Shown: in pieces, positions 35,742 to 45,495 of the stretch | Numbering within the stretch: position 1 is the stretch's first letter | How the letters are laid out: every line of letters starts with the position of its first letter | Source: Fasciola hepatica | Taxonomy: Eukaryota > Platyhelminthes > Trematoda > Plagiorchiida > Fasciolidae | Direction of reading: 5' to 3' | NCBI GenBank assembly: GCA_948099385.1 | Contig: CANUEZ040000117.1 | Coordinates: forward strand, 3,458,001-3,522,000 | DNA: 64,000 nt | Program-made: the position numbers and the translations under genes | Notes under the pieces: model-generated | The model's database searches: none | Told to the model about the DNA's origin: nothing | Seen by the model: the letters and a program-made list of their open reading frames with translations, nothing else

Positions 35742-37211
35742 TCGAAGGGAACCGATAGCCGGTATGCATTGCACACCGGAATAAAACAAAAGGTCACACA
35801 CCTCGCGGACAATGCCAGTGCGGGTTTCGGCGGGAGTTTTGGCGTCCGTTCAACTAGCGGGTAAAAATCGTGCCTTTGAGAGTGGCGCATAGGCCTTTTA
35901 ACCACCCAGAGACCGAAAGCGACCGCATCACTACAATAATTGAGCAAGCAAACAAGCTTGAACGCAATATCATACTTATTATGAGGGGCTTCAACCTGCT
36001 CTATATGTATTCTCTAACTGCCTGCGGTGCTCTGCTCGATCCGGATCTACATCTTTGGCCTTCTTCACCATAGTGGTTACGCTATGTTAGTACGAGTGTT
36101 TGAGAAGGCCCGCTCGACAGCACTTGTCCACCGCTTCATCAGCGTTGGAATGGAAACTTTCTAATAAAAAAATAACGTGGTCGACCAACTGCAAGTAATT
36201 ACAACCACGGGGTACGAAGAAAACGGTTTCTATTTTTTCAACTAAAGCGCAAAAAGGTGCAATCGCAAACGGTGTGGAGCGCCAGCCGAAGCCTCGCTAG
36301 GGTTGATTTTTCTGCAGTGAGACACTTCTTTGTTACTGCTCCATGGTCCTAAGTTTTACCGTGCATTGGCGAGCACTAGGGTGATGTTGGGTAGGTTCTA
36401 ACCGAGGCACTGCGCCGGCCACCGATGTGTACACTCCAGCCCAGACCTACACTGCGAAACTAGGCGCTAAAGAACCCAGAGAATGAAGGAGTTGCGGGAG
36501 ATTTCTATCAACTGTAACAGAGCACAGAGGAACACGCTCACTACGTCCCCATAAGAAACCTGTGTAACACTCAGCGAAGGCAAGGCATCGAGGACTATCA
36601 GAAGGGGCTCAGGCGGATCCCAAGAACTTTCACTTACAGCTCACTCAGGTAACTCACTTTGAGCCAGAAAATGCAGACTTGCGCCAAGCAGAAAGTGAAA
36701 CGACGGAGGACAATACGGACGCTACCAATGGACCGGCTCGTCAGTGCTTGCCCCTGACTGACGAGGTAACTGAGCACCGGTGGCCCTGCAATATTGAGAG
36801 AATTCTGTCAATATGAACCGAACCGCTGAGACACTGGGTTGTGGGGGTCCGGTGAAGGCTCGGCACATTGATAACAAAACTCTTCTTCAAAAATAGCGTA
36901 AAGAGAAACTATACAAGCAGTATCTTCCACTATTGTTCCACAAATTGGCCCTCGGTAGAGGCCAGCCCCAGCCGTACAACCATCATCTCGCAACCCCGCA
37001 GGCTCCGCACCAATTCATGTGCCTGTCGACCTCGGCAGTTCACCCCTGTCGGACCTCCAGGCAGCATCCAGCGGACGACATGTGCCTCTAGTTGCATCTG
37101 TCACCCCCACCTGCAGCTTATTAAACCTCTCTGCTCTTAACAATGACACTGTAGACGAGGCATTAGAGACCTCTCCATCACCGACCATACCTTTACCAAG
37201 TAAGCGGATTT
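35742..37211. repeat. Left arm of a 1470-bp inverted repeat
   Basis: Reverse complement of 48,041-49,510. Paired coordinates sum to 85,252 at both ends, so there is no net length difference. Mismatches are few: a T/G difference near 36,428, a T/G near 37,081 and a small cluster near the outer end. Identity falls quickly outside 35,742, but the sequence stays alignable for some 40 bp more. No transposase or LINE protein was recognised in the arm. Confidence 0.9.
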
Positions 37212-38070
37212 GTGGGGTGCAGACTACATCTACTCCCTCAACCTCATTCAGCAGGGCCAGTCAGCCTGTCCCTCATGTCTTTTCTAGATCCCCCAATCCT
37301 CGGTTGGGTCCTAGATAAAGACTGAGGGCTGATACCTTTGGTGGTAAGTATTCTGGGACTGACTATTACAGATTCAGCGTCAACAGGTTTGTCCAAATTT
37401 ATCTTGACATCCTCATGTGGCAAGCTAGCTGTTGCAACATGCTCCTTTTGTAGTGGCCTTTGGCTGTTGGCTCTGCGCTGATGAGTAGAAAGTAGCTACG
37501 TTGCTTTTTTCGCGTAAGAAAATGAAAATCCACGCTTCCAATTCAGTCTCATCAGCCCCTATCGAGGAGCCGCCTACTATGTGTGCAACAATCTTGTCAG
37601 AGATGTTCACTTTATAATAGGCCCGCTTGCGTGTTTAGTATTCATTTTAACCCCAAAGGTGCAGGAAAAATTTGAATCAGTGTCACTGGGCGTTGACAAA
37701 TTTTGGTTAGAAAATTCATGGGTGGTGTTGAATTCTCAGTGGGCCCTTCCTCGGCCTCCACGTTTGGCTGCTTTGAACTAACATACGGATTCAAGTACTT
37801 GGGCCCGCCTCTCTGGCCTTAAAAGTTGTAACCAATTAGGACAGCACGATTCAGCTGATGAAGCATGAGTGGGTCAGCGTATTTTGGTTATGCTTGTTAC
37901 CTTATATCTTCCGAAGAGTTATTCGTTTGGAATAGGAAAGCGGAGTTAAAAGGTTGAATTGCAAATAATTGCGGTTTAGAATGGAAGATCGGGTCCAAGT
38001 TTGCTAGCGGACAGAGAAATAAACGCTGGGATGACAGTAGGGAGGGTTTCATAAATGGCGAAAGGAAGCT
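37212..38070. other. Unassigned sequence inside the inverted repeat
   Basis: The first 110 bp continue a Ser/Pro-rich plus-strand reading from the left arm, which ends at 37,318. The rest holds nothing that I recognise. Confidence 0.3.
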
Positions 38071-38079
38071 TATGGAACT

Positions 38080-39260
38080 CAGGGTTGCAAGAATCGAAAA
38101 GTTGGGAGACGGCTTAGGTTTTTCAATCCTTGAGGGCCCGGCGAGATGTTATTGATTTGTCGAACAGCCCACTCTGCCTTGTCTAGGCCAAAGCCAGTTA
38201 CAGTCATTTGCTTTTCTCTGACCTTCGTCAGCCTGGCCAGTGCCTCCGTCTTGTTTGGGTGGCTCAAGGCATCTAGCTCCTGTTTTCTCTTGGAAGAATC
38301 CAGACGCGATTTTATCGTCTTTGGTGTGTGCATTACTTGGAGATACAACGGAAACTTCTTTGGAGTTTGGCTAGGTTACTGTTAAGAAGATCGAGAGAGT
38401 TCTGCTGGTTACGTAGTATGGGTCTCAGAGCTGGAGTGATTTTGTCGGGGCAGCAATGAAGATAAGAATATTGTGGAGCAGCCGCTTCCTCTAGGTCATT
38501 AGATAAAAAGAAATCATCCCAGACTCGGGAACGGATAAAAGAGGATAGACTATTCCAGCAAGCTCTGTGGTAATGATTATTGGCGATCAGAAGTTGCGTT
38601 TCCTTTGGCTTATCCGTGTGAAGCCATGGTGCACTGAAAACACAGGACATTGTCTTATGGCCACTGCCGGTGAAGCGACCTAAGGTTTGTCTATCCAAGT
38701 TCTTGATACCAATAGTGAAGATAAGGTCTAATATACTTTCCCCTCTGGTGGGGGTAAAATGTGCTGTGTTCAGTCACCAACATGGATAAACGAAAGAAAA
38801 TCACGATTTTTCCGAGGCGATTTCAAGGATTTTTAGCAGATTTCAGGCATATTAAAATCACCAGCTAAGATTACGGCGGTTACGGGGTGGTCAGAGACAT
38901 TGCTGAATGCGTCTATTATTGCTGTCAAATCGTGCAAGTCCTTGTTTGGAGGAAATTAGAGCTGTAATATAAGAAGGAATTGTTGATCTCCTTTGATAAT
39001 GAACCAGACTGAGTCCCGAATGTTGTCAAGAAGAGTGATGGAACCTACTTGCAGCGAATATATGTTTGGTGCTGCCACCTCCGAGGTGGTCACATCTACT
39101 GTTAGCCGTGGATTGGCAACAGGGTGCGAAAATGTGATTTTTATGGGGTGTGATCAGTCAGCCACGTCTCGGTAACTGTGTGACATCCGGGTATAGGTGC
39201 ATTGCCAGAGCTCGGAAAGGGGGCCATTTCGGGAGGAGACAGCGGACGGTAAGTAGAAAG
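38080..39260 (-). mobile_element. Decayed CR1-like LINE fragment (endonuclease and linker)
   Basis: Minus-strand segments match the LINE endonuclease and linker. TVTETWLTDHTP is encoded at about 39,143-39,178, and the ILAGDFNMP-equivalent lies near 38,855 in a broken frame. Next come CVFSAPWLHTDKP and CWNSLSSFIRSRVWDDFFLSND at 38,333-38,698, and SSKRKQELDALSHPNKTEAL at 38,079-38,348, which is close to SRSKKQELRALSHPKKSEAL of the intact element. The RT is absent: the fragment ends near 38,080. A Pro/Ser-rich region on the same strand up to about 40,200 may be its 5' part. Confidence 0.7.
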
Positions 39261-39269
39261 AGTGAGAAG

Positions 39270-40250
39270 CTGTTCTTGGCTAGGTTCTCGGTAGATAGGG
39301 CCATGGCTTCGTTGTGATTAGGTGATGAAGGATGGCCTAATGGAAGGTGGCTTACGATGAGAAGTCAAAGCTCCACCCAGTTCAAAGGCGCCCCTGGCGA
39401 ACAATTTGTGCCCGTGACCAGATGTGCTGCTGGGCTTTAAGGATGGGTGTAACCTGAAGAACGGTTAAGGGGTTCTACTTGAAAAGGTCGAATCCCGTAG
39501 GGAACAAGTGGGGCGAGGATGGAGCTTAGGGGAGATAGTGGTGGTAAGGACTTTGGGAAATTTGGTGCATTTGCCAGGAGCTCACTGCGTTGTGGAGAAT
39601 GTGGTTGGGTTAGGGGGAAAGACAGAAAAACGTTAGCTGTCCGAGGACGGAGTAGAAGTTGAGGTTTGTGCCAAGATCACGGACCGCACTGAAGTGGTAC
39701 ACGGAGGGAGGAAGTCGGAGGCCGAGAATACTAGGCGGAAAATGTTTAACCAAGTAGTGATATGGATCCTGGAGGACCACAGGAGGGGTGAAACCGAATA
39801 ACCCTTTTGAGGAGGTATAAAACACGGAAGGGGAAGAAAGTCGGTTCAGAGGCGGAAAGAAAGATCTGTCAGGCACCCTATTTTGGTATTGCCGCAACCT
39901 ATGCCATCCTTCGAGGCATAAGTGGTCGTGCTGAACAAGAGTCAAAAACCGGCCACTGGGTCTATGGAGAGGCTTGATATTCGCAGGTGTTGGGCGTGGA
40001 TCAGGCCCTATCGTGAGTTTGTTGACTATTCGGATCCAGCTCGAGTGGGCTGGAAGCTTGTGTCCTCACGCTGGTACCCTCTGCGGGCCTGGAGCTTGCA
40101 TGGCTGGGTACGGGTTTGTGGTTGGATGGGTGTGACTGTTGCAGAAAGTCCTCAGAAGCTCGCCTATTGCTTTCTGGATGGACAGCGGATTGCATGTTAG
40201 GGTGCGCTGAAAATGAGACCTCACCCTCTCTGTTTGTATGTGATGAAGGA
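39270..40250 (-). other. Probable LINE 5' region, unassigned
   Basis: Directly 5' of the LINE endonuclease fragment. Minus-strand frames at 39,610-39,945 and 40,001-40,195 are rich in Pro, Ser and His, as are the 5' frames of the LINE at 46.5-48.0 kb, but I could not align them residue by residue. Confidence 0.3.
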
Positions 40251-40254
40251 CCGG

Positions 40255-40978
40255 AGTGGGTTTCGCTTTTACGTGTTACGTTGGTTTGATAATAATAATA
40301 TTATTAATAATAATAATCATAATAATGGTTTATTTCGGAGACATTCGAGGCATGGCACCTGTCTTATCAACTTTTTACAGGTGGTGGAATGGACAGACTA
40401 AAGTCATGAAAAAGTAGAAATTAGTACGACAGATTTGGGATAAAAGAGGCTTAGAAGTGAGAGTAAAGTGGGATGGGAGTATGATTAGTGCATGCACACC
40501 AAAGAAAACGTAGCAAGTTTAAATGAACCCATGGGCGGGTTCAGTTGGACTCCCGGTGAGTTTGAAAGTCAAGGTCAGGTGGAAGGGGTCTGAATGGTCT
40601 GATTGGGGAAGTATAAAGGCTAACCGATATACATGAGAAAGGCCAAAAATTGGCATAAAATACTGTGGCAACGGGAGATGATGGAGAAGAGTGAGATGCA
40701 CTGCAAAGTGTTAGTTAGTAATCAAGCATTGGTACTCCGCAAAAGATGGTTGGCGAACAGGGCACAAAACTCATGATAAAACTGCTAGCGAGCAATGTAA
40801 GACGTGAAGGGTGAATCAGATAAAAATGGTTCATAGGAAGTGGACAGAGTAGATGTGAGGCTCAGATGTGGAAGGAGTGGGCGCATATCATGGCGGTCAG
40901 CGGGATAATAGCATGAAAAATGGCTTGTGAAGAACTACAGGACACAAAGCGAATGTAAATATACATATATGTGCATGT

Positions 40979-41048
<70 letters not shown>

Positions 41049-43015
41049 ACTCGGAGCAATAACAATGGAGTCCTAGAAAGAAATTATCAATTATTAAGAG
41101 GGACAGGTTAGGTTAGGCCGAATGGTTGTAGGATTAACTTTGGAATATCGTGGTAAATTATCCTCATGACAGGTGAACTTGGCGGATCAACAGAGAGAGT
41201 GGAGAATGCGGAAGAGCAGAAAAGATGATGGCTGAGATCAGTTCAAAAAAGGGGAGATGAAAGAAAGTATCAAAGAGAATAGGTAAGAATGAATCTAATT
41301 ATCCGATTGATGCAGGTGAGAAATGTGGTGTAGGTCAAGAATGGAAGAAGCATCATTAAATGGGCTTACATTACTCAGCAGGAAACGGGTGGCAATGGAG
41401 ATGGCTAAGCAGCGCAGAGCGATTGTGCATACAAAGTGGAGAAAGTTACGCAGGAGGTGAAGCTTTCAGTGGCGCAAGATGAAACAGTTGTGACGGCTAA
41501 CAGTGTGAGAGAGAAATGAGCAAACGGGATACCAGAGGGGTCGGGTAATGGCAGATCACACGGGTTGAAACTGTGAGTAACATCTATGGCTAATCAATGA
41601 GTTGATATTAGGTGGCAAGTGGAAAGGCAGAACGATCTGAAAGGCCCACATAAAATGCCTGTGACAGTTAATAAAAGAAACGGGAGATGGGAGCACGGGC
41701 CGAAAAAGATAGGTGAGACACAACCGGCAAGATCATCTCATTGCAGGTGGAACACGAAAAAGGCAGATAGGAAGGAAGCACCGGGACAGGTAAACCGGTG
41801 GATAAACATAACGCGTGAACAATGGATGCGCATCTGAGTTGGAGACATGGAATTTGGGAGCCGCGTGCCTGCGGGCTTTTGTATAAAAGAATGCATCTGG
41901 ATGACACTGATCGGAGAACTGCCAACTGGAAGGATCCACAGAAGAATCGCGGAGCCAGACAAGGAAAGTAGAGTGGTGATGGTTGGACAATAATTGTGGC
42001 TAGGAGATGCAGAGTTTGGAACGGCAGTTCTAATATGAGAATTGGTCATGGGTGCGGCTGAGACTGATGCGTAATTTCGCTAGGCATGAGAAGTGAGAAC
42101 GAGGAAGGACTTGACAGAAAGATAGGCAGTGGGGCTTAAGAATGCCATCTGTGAGCTTCATGGGCATAGAGTGATACCAAATGAATAAATAATACAAGCC
42201 GGTAATGTCGATATGGGTGAAGAAAAACATATCGGCGGTCGTCGGCAGAGTAACTGGGTAGGATGATAAAGACGTGCAACGAGGTGACAAAGAGAGTCGA
42301 TAGGAGCAGAAAAGAATGGATAGGTGTGCGTACCACTGAAGAACAAAAAAATGGAAGTGATAAGAGGGATGAAAAGAGTGATGGGTGGGCGTACAGTGGC
42401 AAACAAGGATGGCTGGAGCATGCGGTCTGCAGCTGGCAGCACTGGAGTGTGCGATCCGCAACCGGTGCTAGTGGGTGGGACTGGACGTGCGCTGGACACG
42501 CAACCTGAAAATCACTTCAAAGTAAACGCAGGATTTGTGATCCACCGGCGTAATTGCACTCACACACCGTTGCGGATGGCCTGCACGCCCGACGTGCGCC
42601 GGCCAAAGCGGTGGATCTGACCGCGTCCCGCACCGTTTGGAATGGCACTCATACTCATTGAAGGTTATGCATGTGTGGCGTAGTTCAACTATGAAGGTAT
42701 ACGATACAAGATCCGCGATCAGACGGCCAGGTTGCGAGATGTTTCGGAGGACGGAGCCAGCCTCAGTAATCGACCAAACGGCGGCGTTATCCAGGCGAGT
42801 ATAACAACGTTGAGGGTGGAAAGCACATAAGGAGAGAACTGGAAAAAGAGAGCAGATAAAAAAGAGCAGTCGGGGTCTGCCTCTGTTGTGGATCAACGGC
42901 AATGCAGACATAAAAAACAGCAAAGGACGAGCCATAGAAGTGAAAAAGACTACGGGAGAAGGTGGAAGCAAAGTGGGTGAAACTAATGGCATTTCAATTC
43001 CGTTTACTCATTACG
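40255..43015 (-). repeat. Dispersed repeat family B, copy B4 (longest, with 5' section)
   Basis: The minus strand runs from a 5' section at about 43,010-42,430, through the body, to the 3' end CGAATGTCTCCGAAATAAAC and an ATTATTATT tail at about 40,290-40,340. It defines the B layout: 5' section, body, microsatellite, 3' end. The 5' section contains GATCCACCGC and GGTGGATCACAAATCC on the minus strand. The body has a (TA)n tract at 40,977-41,044. Several pyrimidine-rich frames on the minus strand overlap each other and show no domain. Confidence 0.6.
40977..41044. repeat. (TA)n microsatellite
   Basis: An almost pure alternating TA run of about 66 bp inside family B copy B4. Confidence 0.95.
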
Positions 43016-43124
43016 GGAATAATCACAGCTAGTCAAACGTTGAGAACTCAGTTAGATAGATGAAATTGTCTGTCGTTGATTGTGTCCTTAAATGAAGGGA
43101 GCAGGGTCGGCGAAGGAGTTGGTC

Positions 43125-44205
43125 CTAGAAGTCGAGGCCCCTCTCGTAAGCTATGTATTCTGCCATGCTCATATTAGATAACTGGAGGGCCCCAGTGACG
43201 CTGAGATATGGGATGAGTGCCGACAGAAATTGGGACTTGGTTTGTGAAACTAGAAGGGTGATGAGCAATCTGTTCCGGACTTTGGAGTAGACAAGAAAGA
43301 AAAAATTTGACCAAGTGGCCGATTTAGCTATACTAGAAAGGACAGTTAAAGGCCTGTGCCGGAGTGAGTAAGGGGTTTCACAGAAGAAGCTTACTGGGTT
43401 GAAGGAAAAACACCGGTTATAGGGCAGTTTATGCAAGAAGACTAAGATTAGTTTAAAGCGGCGGAGCCAAAGCGGGTCAAGATTCAGATTTTGGCATCGT
43501 TCTCTACAGTTCAAAGACTTGGACCAGCCGAGTAGTTGTTTGGTGAAACGCCTTCGTATGCCTTCAGTCGCAACTGTGTCCAATTTTACCATGTTAAAAA
43601 GTTATTCGGCAGTATTCTAGCAAAGGCCTGACATGTGATTTGTAGATGCTGATGATGCTGTCCTGGAGACGAAAGGAGCGGAAGAGAAGGGCCACACTTC
43701 TTCTAGCCTTGGCCGCTTGGATGGCAGCATGCTCAGAAAAGCTGAGGGAGAAAAAATAGTTGAGTCCCAGATCGCGGACTGTATGTCGACTTGCTACTGG
43801 AGACCCACCATGAGTTAAGGATCCAGGGGGCTATTGGGATTTGTGGGTTAGAGCCACGCGCTTATCGGTGGAAAAGCTCGTCATCCAGGATTGATACCAG
43901 CGGTCAAGTGCATAGAGGTCAGCGGAAATGTTGAAAAAAGTAGGGATAGCATCATTAGAATCGAAAAAGTAGGCTATTTTTATATCGTCTGCAAACAAGG
44001 ATGGCATGCCATAGTGTACTAGATCCAATGCGTCAACAATATACATCAGAAATTGGAGAGGACCCAGTGCACTGCCCTTTATAACGCCACTTGTAACAGG
44101 TTTCGGTTTAGAAAAATGTCCGTTGGTGAGGACCACTTGCAAACGATGAGCGAGATAAAATTTCAGCCAAGAAAGCAGCGGGTCAGCAATGCCTAATGAA
44201 CGCAA
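43125..44205 (-). pseudogene. LINE reverse transcriptase pseudogene
   Basis: The 124-codon frame 43,831-44,205 covers IADPLLSWLKFYLAHRLQVV, PVTSGVIKGSALGPLQFLMY and LFADDIKIAYFF. The palm motifs are readable and the FADD active site is intact, but Gln in the VIQGS motif is Lys and Val is Ala. The 155-codon frame 43,125-43,592 holds the C-terminal part (IRRRFTKQLLGWSKSLNCRE). A gap with stops at 43,600-43,830 separates them. Confidence 0.78.
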
Positions 44206-44561
44206 TTTGGAGATGAGATGCAGGAGTGGAACACGGTCGAAAGCCTTCGAAAGGTCTAGGTAGTCAATTACTAATGCCTGCCCGCTATCGACAGCCTTAG
44301 TGACCAGGCTGAGGAAGTCAAACTGACATGTGATGCATGATCGCGATTTGAGAAAACGTGCTGCCTATCGCTAAGGAGGTCTGAAGCGAGAAGGTGGATA
44401 GCAATGCCACCTTTGATGATGGTATCCGTTTTGCTGGAAATGATAGGGGTATGGTTGATGGGACGGTAATTAGCGAGTTCGTGGACAGGTCCCTATTGTG
44501 TCATGGAATGATTACTGAACGATTCCAGTTCGACGATGCCAAACCGGATTTCAGTGATAAG

Positions 44562-44574
44562 GTAAATAGGTTTA
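44562..44574. repeat. Target-site duplication, left
   Basis: GTAAATAGGTTTA, identical to 45,244-45,256. The joined LINE sequence across the two copies reads through without the insertion. Confidence 0.88.
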
Positions 44575-44816
44575 TATATAATATGATTCATCATGCAGCT
44601 TGAACGCCCAACTCACCATTGAAAACCATGGAAGCACTGTACAGCTGTTTCATCCTTGTTGGGAATCATCGTTCACTCCGGGTTCGAGTCCCCGTGGGGG
44701 CTCGGTGGATGTGCACTGCTGATGATTCCCAACAAGGATGAAACAGCTGTACAGTGCTTCCATGGTTTTCAATGGTGAGTTGGGCGTTCAAGCTGCATGA
44801 TGAATCATATTATATA
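44575..44816. repeat. Perfect 96-bp fold-back inside the retrozyme-like element
   Basis: Arms are 44,575-44,670 and 44,721-44,816; paired coordinates sum to 89,391 and I see no mismatch. The 50-nt loop (44,671-44,720) carries the B box and the 5' strand of hammerhead stem I. Transcribed RNA would form a long hairpin that competes with folding of the first ribozyme. Confidence 0.95.
44713..44757 (+). ncRNA. Type I hammerhead ribozyme, copy 1
   Basis: Self-cleaving RNA. Stem I is GCACTG (44,713-44,718) with CAGTGC (44,752-44,757), and may extend by GGA/TCC after a small internal loop. The core CTGATGA is at 44,719-44,725. Stem-loop II is 44,726-44,739: TCC/GGA pairs closing a CAACAA loop, with a T-T mismatch at the core-proximal pair. 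GAAA is at 44,740-44,743. Stem III is the palindrome ACAGCTGT, and the cleavage triplet is GTA (44,749-44,751). All conserved core nucleotides are present. The loop II region closely resembles that of the schistosome SmAlpha hammerhead. The palindromic, loop-less stem III suggests a dimeric ribozyme. Confidence 0.88.
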
Positions 44817-45025
44817 CAAATCTAATTTCCTACTACTCACTTGCAAATAGTAACCAAGCTCTGTAGGTTGTTCATAACGGAATGCCTTCGTTGTACTTAG
44901 GCTCCTACAGAGAAGTCATCCATCATAGGAGTCGATCGCTGTGTGGGAAGCGGGTTGTTACCGTTCAAAAGCCAGTGACGGAAGGGTGCTATATTATGTA
45001 GTGTAGATGTTCAACAAACCGTTGA

Positions 45026-45104
45026 GAGCCATCCCGGATGGCCTTGCGGTTAAGGTGTTCGATTCATAATCGTTCACTCCGGGTTCGAGTCCCCGTGGGG
45101 GCTC
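45026..45104 (+). other. tRNA-Met(CAT)-like head with internal pol III promoter
   Basis: This 79-nt stretch folds like a tRNA: GAGCC (45,026-45,030) pairs with GGCTC (45,100-45,104) as acceptor. The D-arm region contains the A box TGGCCTTGCGGT (45,039-45,050). CGA/TCG closes a 7-nt loop TTCATAA with anticodon CAT (45,065-45,067). The T arm holds the B box GGTTCGAGTCC (45,082-45,092) with one C-C mismatch. It is not a normal tRNA gene: it is part of a repeated element and the head merges straight into the ribozyme. The copy in the first unit retains only the part from just before the B box (44,681-44,691). Confidence 0.8.
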
Positions 45105-45113
45105 GGTGGATGT

Positions 45114-45158
45114 GCACTGCTGATGATTCCCAACAAGGATGAAACAGCTGTACAGTGC
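45114..45158 (+). ncRNA. Type I hammerhead ribozyme, copy 2
   Basis: Identical in sequence to copy 1. Stem I GCACTG/CAGTGC, core at 45,120-45,126, GAAA at 45,141-45,144, cleavage expected after 45,152. It lies right behind the tRNA-like head, as in a promoter-ribozyme order. The 401 nt from the first cleavage site (after 44,751) to this one would be released as a monomer able to circularise. Confidence 0.9.
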
Positions 45159-45243
45159 TTCCATGGTTTTCAATGGTGAGTTGGGCGTTCAAGCTGCATG
45201 ATGAATCATATTATATACAAATCTAATTTCCTACTACTCACTT

Positions 45244-45256
45244 GTAAATAGGTTTA
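45244..45256. repeat. Target-site duplication, right
   Basis: GTAAATAGGTTTA, identical to 44,562-44,574. Confidence 0.88.
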
Positions 45257-45425
45257 GTAACAGAAGGTGAAAGTTCGATCTACCGGTAATGGTTTCAGCT
45301 GAGGGTAACCCGTTTGGTCCAGGATGGGCAGATGCCTTTTAACGTGAAATGAACCCGAAAGTGCCGTTTACTTCAAAGGTCAGGGTAGAAGAAGAAGAGC
45401 TGGTAATAGAAAGAGGATTTGGCTT

Positions 45426-45436
45426 GGGGGGGGGGG
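45426..45436. repeat. Poly-G run
   Basis: Eleven consecutive G on the plus strand inside the LINE linker region. Confidence 0.95.
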
Positions 45437-45495
45437 CTATAACTGAGGCGGGGGCCATGGAATTTGCGAAGTAAGTGTTGAAGGCCTCAGCAATA

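Larger units (their letters stand above)
44575..45243 (+). mobile_element. Retrozyme-like non-autonomous element with two hammerhead ribozymes
   Basis: A clean 669-bp insertion into the LINE, flanked by the same 13 bp (GTAAATAGGTTTA) on both sides. From left to right it holds: an inverted 96-bp piece (44,575-44,670); a partial forward unit starting inside a tRNA-like B box (44,671-44,843); a 180-bp segment; a tRNA-Met-like head (45,026-45,104); a second hammerhead; and the 3' tail ending CTACTACTCACTT. The two hammerhead cleavage sites are 401 nt apart, so one full monomer is present in tandem with parts of others. There is no coding capacity. It must use another element's enzymes, most plausibly a LINE of this genome. 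Confidence 0.85.

Noticed and set aside
37852..37880. CAGCTGATGAAGC as a second hammerhead
   Set aside because: It has the CTGATGA string but no stem II, no GAAA box at the right place and no pairing for stem I.
40862..41065. Minus-strand frame with a long Ile-Tyr repeat
   Set aside because: Direct translation of the TA microsatellite, not a protein.
45026..45104. A functional tRNA-Met gene
   Set aside because: The T stem has a mismatch, the sequence is embedded in a repeated, target-duplicated element, and it runs on into a ribozyme. Treated as a SINE-type head.
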